Source: a virus
Virus record (IMG/VR): IMGVR_UViG_3300009185_000108
Span: 1 to 23,685 of that record
Strand: one strand, 5' to 3'
DNA length: 23,685 bases
Part shown: piece after piece, positions 15,425 to 23,100 of the stretch
Layout: every line of letters starts with the position of its first letter
Position numbering within the stretch: position 1 is the first letter of the stretch
The notes under the pieces: generated by a model
Seen by the model: only the letters and a program-made list of their open reading frames with translations
Told to the model about the DNA's origin: nothing
Databases searched by the model: none
Program-made: the position numbers and the translations under genes

Positions 15425-16570
15425 ATGGCAGTGACTGCAAAAGCCGCAATCAAATCAATGAATCCGCGTAGCCCGGATACCAAATACGTGGGACACGAAC
15501 CTGAATGGCGTGTGCAGCCTGAACAAGATCGCAACCGAATCAGCGCAATGAGCAATGCGTTTGGTTGGTACAATTATTTTTACGGTAAAAAAGAAGCCAA
15601 AGAAATGATTGTGACCTATTTGGAGCTGCACAAACGAGCAAAAGATGCTAAAAAAATACGCTCGTTGACTGACAGTCAAATTCGACTGACCACAGGTTGG
15701 CTGTGCCGCATGACCATGATGGGCTTGGAATTGACTGATCAAGAACAGATCAAACTGGACAATCTCATTGACGACTTGTTGGCAATCAAAGACCAAGCAG
15801 CAGCAGAAGTGGCAGAAGTTGACTCTGTTGCAAAACCCAACATCCAAGATCGTCTAAGAGAAAAGATGAAAGAATGTGCCGGTGAATTGGAAGGCATGCT
15901 GGATGATTTTGTCACAGCAGGTTGCAAAATGTCAGCTGACTGGAAACCCATTGCTCAGATCCGTGGTATGAACGTGGCACCACAAATGGTGTATCACATT
16001 GCAGACATCTGGAAAACTAGGTTATCACACTTTGAAAAAGTAGTGGCTGGCAAAGATGCACAGCTGGTTGAAGGTTATTCGCACTTGTCCAAGGTACAAC
16101 TGCGTAACATTGTGAAGTTTTGCGAGTCTGTGATTTCAGATTGCGGTGCTTATGTACAGATCAAGAAAGTAGAACGCAAGCCACGCAAGGTCAAACCTAT
16201 CAGTCCAGAGAAAAAAGCAGCCAAGTTCAAACACTGTGTGGAATTTGCTGAACTCAAGCTAAAAGGCCTGTCGGCTGCTGCTCTAGTGGACAAGAGCGAG
16301 GCTTGGTTGTATGATACCAAAAAACGCAAACTGATCCATGTGGTAGCAGACAGTCATGCTGGCAGTTTTACCATCAAGAGCAGTTCAATTATTGGATTCT
16401 CTGTGAGCGAGACACAGCAAAAAACACTGCGTAAGCCAGCAGAAACTTTGAAAGCACTACAGGCCGCAGGCAAACCAGCTGCTAGAAAGATCTTCAAAGA
16501 CTTGACCACAACTGAAACTCAGTTCAATGGTCGAAGCAATGAGAATTTGCTAGTGCTCAAAAGCTGGTAA
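15425..16570 (+). CDS. Conserved phage protein of unknown function
   Basis: This encodes 381 residues from ATG 15425 (MAVTAKAAIKSMNPRS). That start has AAAGGA at 15413-15418 with 6-nt spacing; an in-frame ATG at 15401 would add 8 residues and lies on the predicted transcription start. It resembles proteins I have seen in T4-like phages of aquatic bacteria, but I cannot name a function. Visible features (numbered from 15425): a TKYVGHEPEW motif near residue 20; an aromatic YNYFYGKKEAKEM segment; charged helical segments over about 65-150; a Lys/Arg-rich stretch (KVERKPRKVKPISPEKKAAK) near 250-265; and a C-terminal part with EAWLYDTKKRKLIHV, SSIIGFSVSETQQKTLRKP and a final NLLVLKSW. There is no signal peptide, membrane helix or catalytic motif. 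The sigma70-type promoter suggests early or middle expression. Basic composition would allow nucleic-acid binding, but this is only inference. Confidence 0.85.
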   Translation: MAVTAKAAIKSMNPRSPDTKYVGHEPEWRVQPEQDRNRISAMSNAFGWYNYFYGKKEAKEMIVTYLELHKRAKDAKKIRSLTDSQIRLTTGWLCRMTMMGLELTDQEQIKLDNLIDDLLAIKDQAAAEVAEVDSVAKPNIQDRLREKMKECAGELEGMLDDFVTAGCKMSADWKPIAQIRGMNVAPQMVYHIADIWKTRLSHFEKVVAGKDAQLVEGYSHLSKVQLRNIVKFCESVISDCGAYVQIKKVERKPRKVKPISPEKKAAKFKHCVEFAELKLKGLSAAALVDKSEAWLYDTKKRKLIHVVADSHAGSFTIKSSSIIGFSVSETQQKTLRKPAETLKALQAAGKPAARKIFKDLTTTETQFNGRSNENLLVLKSW

Positions 16571-16573
16571 ATA
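16566..16573 (+). promoter_or_regulatory. Late-type element GGTAAATA before gp13
   Basis: GGTAAATA matches TATAAATA at the last six positions and lies 22 nt before the gp13 ATG, the same distance range as elements upstream of 17406, 20153 and 23611. It overlaps the stop codon of the preceding gene. It is weaker than the element before gp18. Confidence 0.4.
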
Positions 16574-16595
16574 AGGGGGAACGGAGTTCCCCCTT
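16573..16595 (+). promoter_or_regulatory. Perfect hairpin carrying the gp13 ribosome-binding site
   Basis: AAGGGGGAAC (16573-16582) and GTTCCCCCTT (16586-16595) form a perfect 10-bp stem with loop GGA. The only Shine-Dalgarno-like sequence, GGAG (16583-16586), sits in the loop and closing pair, 9 nt before ATG 16596. The stem therefore ends directly at the start codon. No T-tract follows, which argues against a simple intrinsic terminator. Confidence 0.7.
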
Positions 16596-17357
16596 ATGTC
16601 TGAAAAAACACTACCACAACTCAAACAAGATCTTGTAGAATACTGTAGCCTCATGTTGGGCGCTCAGATCATTGACCTTGAGTTGGATCCAGCACATTAC
16701 GAAGCAGCATATCAGCGAACTTTGGGTGTGTATCGGCAACGTGCCAATGCTGCATATGAAGAAGCCTACATCTTTATGGAGTTGATACGAGATCTCAACA
16801 TCTACACACTGCCGCAAGAAGTACAAAGTGTCAGGCAAATATTCCGCCGTACATTTGGTGATGCCACAGGCCCGTTTGCATCAAACTTTGATCCGTTCGC
16901 TCAAGCGTCGATCAACGTGTATCTCATGAATTTCAATGTGGCAGGTGGTCTTGCCACATACGATTTCTACAGCCAGTATGTGGAACTGGCAGCCAAGATG
17001 TTTGGCGGATTCATGAACTATACCTGGAATCCCGTAAACAAAAAACTGCAACTGATTCGTGATCCCAAAAATACCGGTGAAAATGTACTGATCTGGTGCT
17101 ATCAACTCAAGCCCGAAATCAACCTCTTGAGTGATTTTCAAATACAGCAATGGATCCGTGATTATATGGTAGCTGTGTGCAAAATGATCATTGGAGAAGC
17201 CCGTGAGAAATTTGGCACTATTGCTGGCCCACAAGGTGGCGGCACATTAAACGGCACTGCTATGAAAACCGAAGCCCAGGCACAGATGGATGCCAAGGTG
17301 TTAGAATTGGTCAACTATGTTGATGGGTCTCAACCGATCACCTTTGTGATTGGCTAA
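16596..17357 (+). CDS. 13: Neck protein, T4 gp13-like
   Basis: This 253-residue protein fits the gp13 neck (head completion) family. The N-terminus has a leucine-rich helix (LPQLKQDLVEYCSLMLGAQI) leading into IDLELDPAHYEAAYQRTL, the family's pattern of a short DVELT-type strand and a helix. It is followed by NIYTLPQEVQSVRQIFRRTF, matching the YxLPxxVxSVxxIFR region. The C-terminal part has KKLQLIRDP, ENVLIWCYQLKPEI and QQWIRDYMVAVCKMIIGEAREKF, also a typical gp13 order. The family partners with gp14 to close the DNA-filled head and bind the tail. In T4, gene 13 lies directly before 14 and 15; here gp14 and gp15 are on the other strand, with one unknown gene between. Translation begins right after the hairpin at 16573-16595. 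The assignment is from remembered family patterns. Confidence 0.75.
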   Translation: MSEKTLPQLKQDLVEYCSLMLGAQIIDLELDPAHYEAAYQRTLGVYRQRANAAYEEAYIFMELIRDLNIYTLPQEVQSVRQIFRRTFGDATGPFASNFDPFAQASINVYLMNFNVAGGLATYDFYSQYVELAAKMFGGFMNYTWNPVNKKLQLIRDPKNTGENVLIWCYQLKPEINLLSDFQIQQWIRDYMVAVCKMIIGEAREKFGTIAGPQGGGTLNGTAMKTEAQAQMDAKVLELVNYVDGSQPITFVIG

Positions 17358-17374
17358 GCCTCGTATAAAATGCC

Positions 17375-17382
17375 AATAAATA
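17375..17382 (+). promoter_or_regulatory. Late-type promoter element AATAAATA
   Basis: AATAAATA differs from the T4 late consensus only at the first base and lies 23 nt before ATG 17406, with GAGGAA in between as ribosome-binding site. Confidence 0.5.
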
Positions 17383-17405
17383 CACCTGTAGAGGAACAAC
17401 ACAAC

Positions 17406-17762
17406 ATGAGTCATTTTGCAAAAGTAGAAAATGGTATCGTTACCCAAGTGATAGTTATAGAACAGGATGTTCTTGACACAGGACTTTGGGGCGATCCTGC
17501 TGCCTGGGTACAAACCAGTTATAACACATCAGGTGGACAGCATCGCCTGGGCGGAACACCAATGAGAAAAAACTATGCCGGTGTGGGTTTTATCTACGAT
17601 CAAAATCTAGATGCGTTTTATGCACCCAAACCTTATGCCAGCTGGATCTTGGATGAAGCCACTTGTGTATGGCAAGCACCTGTATCAATGCCAACTGATG
17701 GCAAAGATTATCAATGGGACGAACCCACTGTGTCTTGGAAAGTGGTAGTCAACCCAGCATGA
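17406..17762 (+). CDS. Small conserved phage protein of unknown function
   Basis: This encodes 118 residues starting MSHFAKVENGIVTQVIVIEQ. ATG 17406 is preferred to ATG 17370, because 17370 lies upstream of the late-type element and its first 12 codons look like leader; GAGGAA lies 11 nt upstream of 17406. It belongs to a family I recall from T4-like phages of cyanobacteria and other aquatic hosts: an opening AxVxNGxVTQVIVI strand, then TSYNTSGG, a RKNYAGVGFIYD motif, an APKPYASWILDE motif, and a tail with WQAPVSMPTDG and YQWDEPTVSWK. It is Trp/Tyr-rich and probably a compact beta protein. A late-type promoter fits a virion or assembly role, but no function is known to me. Its TGA overlaps the next gene's ATG (ATGA), so the two are probably translationally coupled. 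Confidence 0.8.
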   Translation: MSHFAKVENGIVTQVIVIEQDVLDTGLWGDPAAWVQTSYNTSGGQHRLGGTPMRKNYAGVGFIYDQNLDAFYAPKPYASWILDEATCVWQAPVSMPTDGKDYQWDEPTVSWKVVVNPA

Positions 17763-18529
17763 ACTTGGTATTGGTGGCTGGCTGTAGTTTTGCCGGAGTT
17801 GTAACAGGACAGTCAGACACAGCAATTAATCTAAATCAAAAACGATTTAAATTTTTTGATTCATCCGCAGCCGGCAACAAAGCCATTGCTGCCAGGATAC
17901 GATATGAATTACTAAGAGACTCATATGATCATGTGATTGTACTTTGGTCCGGAATCAATCGCATAGATGTGCCAATCAGTTCGGAAACACATACAAAAAC
18001 GCCAAACAATTACAAGTACATATCAGTAATGGAAGACTGGGTCTGGTATCATTCTGGCGGTATAGCCGGCAGTTGGCAGTCTGATGATGTGTGTCCTGCT
18101 GCAATAAAATCTCAATTTCGTCAAGAGTATTTGTATCAGACCGCTAGGTCGGCCACAGACACAACTTTGTTGGCCATTATAGAAACACAAGATCTATTAG
18201 AGACTCACAAAATCAACTATACCATGAGCTTTATCTACGACATACATCAAAGTTACAATGACACAGTAGACAAAGTAACCAACACCAAATACCGTACAAT
18301 TGGTTTTGATCGCTGGCCACTTTGGTTGTCACTTGAACATTGTTTGGGCAAAGTTGACGCTACTTCGGGTTTGTACAACATGGTCAACTGGGACAAATTC
18401 AATAACACCACTCCGCCTTTTGAATATTGTGCCAAGAGAGATTTACAGCAAATTGATAAATTCCATCCCACGCCAGTTGGTATGATAGAATGGTTTGAAA
18501 CACAGCTGAGTATTGATCTAACCAGTTAA
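17759..18529 (+). CDS. SGNH/GDSL-type hydrolase-like protein
   Basis: This encodes 256 residues from ATG 17759, which overlaps the previous stop in ATGA. An upstream in-frame start at 17714 would run through the coding end of the previous gene and is unlikely. SGNH signs: block I AGCSFAG with candidate nucleophile Ser10 (Cys9 replaces the usual Asp of GDS); block II SAAGNKAIAARI with Gly39; block III VIVLWSGINRID with Gly65 and Asn67; and block V DKFHPTPVG with Asp233 and His236. All four catalytic positions are present. SGNH proteins are esterases or acetyl-hydrolases; some phage members modify surface polysaccharide or belong to tail structures. The substrate is unknown here. There is no signal peptide. 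Tight coupling to a probable late gene suggests late expression and perhaps a virion-associated role. Confidence 0.7.
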   Translation: MNLVLVAGCSFAGVVTGQSDTAINLNQKRFKFFDSSAAGNKAIAARIRYELLRDSYDHVIVLWSGINRIDVPISSETHTKTPNNYKYISVMEDWVWYHSGGIAGSWQSDDVCPAAIKSQFRQEYLYQTARSATDTTLLAIIETQDLLETHKINYTMSFIYDIHQSYNDTVDKVTNTKYRTIGFDRWPLWLSLEHCLGKVDATSGLYNMVNWDKFNNTTPPFEYCAKRDLQQIDKFHPTPVGMIEWFETQLSIDLTS

Positions 18530-18530
18530 G

Positions 18531-18559
18531 TTGCGTGTGTGCGTAGTGTGTGTTACAAT
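18531..18559 (+). promoter_or_regulatory. Sigma70-like promoter with extended -10
   Basis: TTGCGT (18531-18536), a 17-bp spacer and TACAAT (18554-18559), preceded by TGT, make an extended -10 promoter. The spacer is an alternating GT-rich tract. The predicted transcription start is about 18565-18567, on the ATG of the exonuclease gene itself, and no Shine-Dalgarno sequence is visible, so a leaderless message is possible. Confidence 0.55.
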
Positions 18560-18564
18560 ACACT

Positions 18565-19089
18565 ATGGCAGATTTAATGATTGACATTGAAGGGTTAGGC
18601 ACCGGTCCTGATACCACTATACTGACTATCGCGGCTCAAAGTTTTGATCCGTTGGGGCAAGGCTATCACGATCGTTTTTACTATGCTAGAATTGATTTAG
18701 AAAGTCAGCCCAATCGTAGTATTCAGCAAGGTACTATAGACTGGTGGGCAACTCAACCTGCAGCAGCCCGAGACGAAGCATTCAGTGAGCATGATCGTAT
18801 TCCATTGGATCAAGCATTGGATCAGCTGGCCAAGTTTATTTGGCAAAGCCGGTTGATCTGGGCCAATGGTCCCACCTATGACATGAACATCATTGAACAT
18901 GCTTACAAAAGTTATGGCCGACCTTTGCCTTGGCAATTTTATGTGGTTCGTGATGCCCGCACCATATATAGTTTGTGGCCTGATTTGCCTAGACCTGCTA
19001 CCAGTCATCATGCACTGGAAGATTGCCGACGTCAAATTGACATGTTACAAGCCACTTTAAAACATCTAAACGTCAAAGAGCTCAAATGA
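18565..19089 (+). CDS. DEDDh 3'-5' exonuclease, DexA / Rv2179c-like
   Basis: This encodes 174 residues from ATG 18565 (MADLMIDIEGLG). The DEDDh metal-binding residues are visible: Asp7 and Glu9 in MIDIEGLGTGP, Asp106 in GPTYDMNIIEHAY, and His148 with Asp153 in SHHALEDCRRQ (H-x4-D). The QGTIDWWATQPAAARDEAF segment closely parallels STIEWWKNQSPEAR of T4 exonuclease A (DexA), and the protein also fits the Rv2179c-like 3'-5' exoribonuclease group. It probably degrades single-stranded nucleic acid from the 3' end; DNA against RNA preference cannot be decided. It is shorter than T4 DexA (about 227 residues). No ribosome-binding site precedes the ATG. GTG 18550 would add 5 residues but lies in the promoter. 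The stop overlaps the kinase start (ATGA), so the two form an operon. Confidence 0.85.
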   Translation: MADLMIDIEGLGTGPDTTILTIAAQSFDPLGQGYHDRFYYARIDLESQPNRSIQQGTIDWWATQPAAARDEAFSEHDRIPLDQALDQLAKFIWQSRLIWANGPTYDMNIIEHAYKSYGRPLPWQFYVVRDARTIYSLWPDLPRPATSHHALEDCRRQIDMLQATLKHLNVKELK

Positions 19090-19760
19090 TTATTGGAATT
19101 TGTGGATTCATTGGATCAGGTAAAGATACTGTAGCAGATTACTTGACAAACTTACATGAGTTTCGTAGAGAAAGTTTTGCCAACAGTCTTAAAGATTCTG
19201 TAGCACATGTGTTTGGTTGGGATAGAACCATGCTGGAAGGGCGTACAAAACAAGCCCGTGAATGGCGCGAACAATTGGATGTGTGGTGGGCAGATCGACT
19301 GAACATGCCTGAGCTCACACCTAGATGGGTGCTGCAACATTGGGGTACCGAAGTGTGCAGACAAGGATTTCACGATGATATTTGGATAGCCAGTTTAGAA
19401 AACAAACTGCGTAACAGTCAAGATGACATAGTGATTTCTGATTGCAGATTCCCCAACGAAATTGCAGCAATTAAACGCGCCAATGGCCTAGTTGTACGAG
19501 TTGTTCGCGGTCCCGAACCCAAATGGTATGATGATGCCATGGCAGTTAATCACGGAGAATTTGGCAATATGAAATGGACTACCAGTAAGTCTCGATTGGC
19601 CAAACTTAAAATACATGCCAGCGAAACTGCCTGGGTAGGTACCGAGTTTGATGTAATTTTAGACAACAATGGGTCGTTGGATGATCTGTATGCTCAGGTG
19701 CAACAGTTGGTCACACATCCGGTTCAAGATCTCCCGGCCGCCACGGCAAGTCGGATCTAA
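19086..19760 (+). CDS. 1: Deoxynucleoside monophosphate kinase, T4 gp1-like
   Basis: This 224-residue kinase converts dNMPs to dNDPs, supplying precursors for phage DNA synthesis in the cytoplasm. It has an N-terminal P-loop MIIGICGFIGSGKDTVADYL (Lys13, Asp14), the GKDT form typical of gp1-like dNMP kinases. Next comes ESFANSLKDSVAHVFGWDR, matching the LAGPIKDALAYAWG region of T4 gp1. Then follow VLQHWGTEVCRQGFHDDIWI, DIVISDCRFPNEIAAIKRANG, VVRVVRGP, and a C-terminal HASETAW with FDVILDNNGSLDDLYAQV (compare HITEAGL and LVITNDGSLEEL in T4). The length is close to T4's 241. The start overlaps the exonuclease stop. The last 50 bp overlap the 3' end of a convergent gene; the last 15 or so codons (HPVQDLPAATASRI) lie beyond the conserved fold and may be a late extension. 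Confidence 0.9.
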   Translation: MIIGICGFIGSGKDTVADYLTNLHEFRRESFANSLKDSVAHVFGWDRTMLEGRTKQAREWREQLDVWWADRLNMPELTPRWVLQHWGTEVCRQGFHDDIWIASLENKLRNSQDDIVISDCRFPNEIAAIKRANGLVVRVVRGPEPKWYDDAMAVNHGEFGNMKWTTSKSRLAKLKIHASETAWVGTEFDVILDNNGSLDDLYAQVQQLVTHPVQDLPAATASRI

Positions 19761-20055
19761 GCAATTCTTCCACACAGTTTTTGCACACTGATTTGAGATT
19801 CTTCGGTGAGGCATTGTTGAGATTACCATCCAGGTGATACACTAAAATCTGACTGGCATATCTAGCTTTGAATCCGCAGCGGTCGCAGCTCATTTTCTTC
19901 TTATAACCTGCTGATTTCCAGCGTGGTTCTCGTGGTCGGATTCCGCGATTTTTCCTAGCACAAGTTTCACAGCGTTTTCTATAATGCTTAATATCCTCAC
20001 GAATGTAATTCACAGCACAAGGACGTTGGTTGCAGGCTTGACAAATGGGTCTCAT
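19711..20055 (-). CDS. Small zinc-binding protein with degenerate HNH-like treble clef
   Basis: This encodes 114 residues from ATG 20055 (MRPICQACNQRPCAVNYIRE). Two four-Cys metal sites are visible: Cys5/Cys8 with Cys29/Cys32, and Cys57/Cys60 with Cys91/Cys94. The second half (CDRCGFKA, then LVYHLDGNLNN, then NLKSVCKNC) has the layout of an HNH endonuclease: a Cys pair, H-x-D-G-N-x2-N, N-L and a second Cys pair. The first His of the usual HH pair is Tyr73 and the usual His after the last Cys is Val95, so nuclease activity is doubtful. The protein is very basic in the middle (RKNRGIRPREPRWKSAGYKKK), which fits nucleic-acid binding. An in-frame ATG at 20100 adds 15 residues but lies upstream of an AATAAATA element. 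The gene overlaps the kinase gene by 50 bp, tail to tail. Its role is unknown. Confidence 0.75.
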   Translation of the reverse strand: MRPICQACNQRPCAVNYIREDIKHYRKRCETCARKNRGIRPREPRWKSAGYKKKMSCDRCGFKARYASQILVYHLDGNLNNASPKNLKSVCKNCVEELLRSDLPWRPGDLEPDV

Positions 20056-20059
20056 GGGG

Positions 20060-20067
20060 TATTTATT
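20060..20067 (-). promoter_or_regulatory. Late-type element AATAAATA before the zinc-binding protein
   Basis: The minus strand reads AATAAATA, followed by CCCC and then the ATG at 20055. The 4-nt gap leaves no room for a ribosome-binding site. If real, it would give a leaderless message; chance occurrence within an upstream-started reading frame is the alternative. Confidence 0.35.
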
Positions 20068-20119
20068 ATTGTGAACCTTTGCCAAAGGGTTCCGTATCAT
20101 GTGTTTTTTTGATGATTCT

Positions 20120-20127
20120 TATAAATA
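20120..20127 (+). promoter_or_regulatory. T4-late-type promoter TATAAATA before gp18
   Basis: This is an exact match to the T4 late promoter -10 octamer. It lies 25 nt before the gp18 ATG, followed by AAGGA (20141-20145) with 7-nt spacing to the start. It is the clearest late promoter in the window. Confidence 0.75.
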
Positions 20128-20152
20128 TCAGTAACTTGAAAAGGAAACCACC

Positions 20153-23100
20153 ATGGCTCTAACATCACCCGGCGTAGAAGTAGTTGTAATTGACGAAAGT
20201 CAATACATTCCATCTGCGGTCAACACCGTACCTTATTTTGTAATCGCTACAGCACAGAACAAAGTTTCTAGTGACGGCGTCACAGTAGCAGCAGGTACAA
20301 CGGCAGCCAATGCCAACAAAACTTATCTCATTACCAGCCAACGCGATCTTACCGCTACATTTGGTGTACCATTCTTTTACAATACCACTACAGGTACTCC
20401 AATCAATGGTTATGAACTCAATGAATACGGATTGCTAGCAGCATACAGTGCATTAGGTGTTACCAATCGTGCGTACATACAACGTGTTGATGTAAACCTT
20501 ACTGACCTTACTGCCAGTTTAACTCGTCCCACTGGCAATGCTGCTAATGGTGCTTTTTGGTTGGATACTTCTGCAACCACATGGGGCCTACAAGAATGGA
20601 ATCAAACCACTGGCACTTTCACAGTCCAAACTCCAATGACTATTACAGACACTGCAGATGTGGTAAACTACAGTGGTGGTGACTATACACCACAAGCATC
20701 AATTGGTAGTATTGGTGATTATGCTGTGGTTGCTGTTGCCGAACACATACCAACCTATTACAAAAATTCAGATAATGATTGGGTAGCAGTTGGTTCGCAA
20801 GCATGGCAAATTTCTTATCCTACTATTACTGGCACTAATGCTCCCAGCAGTTTGACTGTGGGTTACAGCATGTATATCAATGGAAATGTGGTTGCAGTTG
20901 GTGCTACTAATACTGTGGCTGGATTTGCAGCAGCAATCAACACAGCCGCTATTACTGGTGTTACCGCAGCAGCAGTCAGTGGACAACTAACCATCTATGC
21001 TGATTCTACTGCTACCAGCGACGGATCTACTGCCAATGGAGGACACGTGGTCATACAACCAGGGCCAACTTCGGGTGCAGCGTTACTAACTACTTTAGGT
21101 ATTACCGAAGGTGAGTATTACACACCTATATATTTTGCAGGATATAGTTATCAAGCCCCACGTTGGAGAACCACAGATACTACACCACGTCCTACCGGAA
21201 GCGTTTGGAACAATCTTAGCGTTGTAAATAATGGGCTGTCGTTGTCAGTTAAAAAATATAGCACTGCGCTAGATACGTGGATTGCACAACCAACTGCTGC
21301 TTATACCGGCGACGCTACTGCCATATATGCATTAGATCCAACAGGCGGTGGCAAGAATATTCCAGTTGGTACCACTTATGCAGGATATAATGTAGAGGCT
21401 TTAAACACCGCACCTAATAGTTCAATGGCTTTTGAAATCTTTGAAAGAGTTGCGTTGGGTGCTACTATAGTTACAGGAACTACAATCCCTACTTCTTTTG
21501 TGGTGGGTAATAGTTTTAGTTTAGTTGGAACCGAAGCCGGAACAAGTGCATTAAACAGTGCAACCGTAACCATTGGCGGCACTGGTACAGTTGCTAATTT
21601 TATCAGCGCAGTAAGTGCAGCTTCAATTCCGTATGTGAGCGCTAGTGTAAATTCTGCAGGTAACATAGTGTTTACACACAGTCAAGGCGGTACTATCTTA
21701 GTAAAAAATATTACTGGTACTCCACTGACCACTGCTGGATTTAGCGTTAACACAAGCAAAGTACGTGCTTCCAATTTTACTTCTGGACAATTGATTTTCA
21801 GTAATTTTGTGACCACACCATTGTTCACTTATAGTGCCAGCAATACTGCACCATACCAAGATCCAGCAGATGGTCGCCTATGGTATTACAGTTCTGTTGA
21901 TGATGTAGATGTTATGATTCAAGACAACGGTTCTTGGCAAGGATATCAAAATGTCACCAATGATGTTCGCGGATATGACTTGAGCAATACCAATGCAACT
22001 GGACCTATTGTGTCAGCAACAGCACCATTGACACAAACTGACACAGCTGAATCACCACTGGTATACGGGGATCTGTGGATAGACACCAGCGACCTAGAAA
22101 ATTATCCCAAAATGTATCGTTGGGAATCGTCTAATAGTGTCAATCAATGGGTAGAAATTGACACTACCGATCAAACCACACAAAGTGGTGTTTTGTTTGC
22201 AGATGCTCGTTGGGCTCCAAACGGTACCACAGATCCTGTATCTGATCCATTCCCGACTATTACAAGTTTGTTGACCAGCGATTACCTAGATCCTGATGCA
22301 CCAGATCCTGCCTTATATCCGCAGGGTATGTTGTTATGGAACACACGTCGTAGCGGCTACAATGTAAAATCTTTCCAAATAGATTATTTTACTACCACAG
22401 CAACCGACTACAGCATTAGTGCATATTCTAACACCACTGCGTATGCAGTAAATGATTTTGTCAGCTATGACAATGGCATTTATGTGGCCACTGCTGCCGG
22501 TACAGGACATGCTCCAAGCAACACAGCATACTGGGACTTGATTGTGCTTAATACTTGGCTAACTGCAAGTGGCAACCGCCCAACTGGTGCTATGTATGGC
22601 GGACGCCAAGCGCAACGCAAGATGATTGTGGCTGCAATGAAAAGCGGCATTGATACCAGTGTAGCTGCTAGAGAAGAGCAAAATGGATTCAACATCATTA
22701 CTACTCCAGCATATCCTGAACTGACTCCTAACATGATTGCTCTCAGCAACGAGCGCAACAATACATTGTTTGTGGTTGCAGATACACCAATGCGTTTAGG
22801 ACCAGATGGCAATAGCTTAGTTGATTGGGCTACCAACAACCTTGGATTGGGATTGCCTACAGAAGACGGAAATATTGCCACCAGTAACTATGCTGGTGCA
22901 TTTTATCCAAGTTGCTTGACTACAGATCTAGGCGGCAACACTGTGGTACAACCTCCAAGTCGTATGATGGTACGTACTATACTGCGTAGTGATGCAGTGA
23001 GTTATCCATGGTTGGCTCCTGCCGGTACACGTCGCGGTGTGGTTGACAATGCAATAGCAATTGGTTATATCGATGCTACCACTGGCGAATTCCAACAAAT

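Noticed and set aside
18531-18553. Alternating GT-rich tract as a possible Z-DNA element
   Set aside because: It is short and interrupted, and is adequately explained as the spacer of a sigma70-like promoter.
20072-20110. Imperfect inverted repeat GAACCTTT/AAAGGGTTC followed by a run of seven T
   Set aside because: The stem has a bulge and the T-run is about 12 nt beyond it, which is poor geometry for an intrinsic terminator. It lies upstream of gp18 rather than after a plus-strand gene end.
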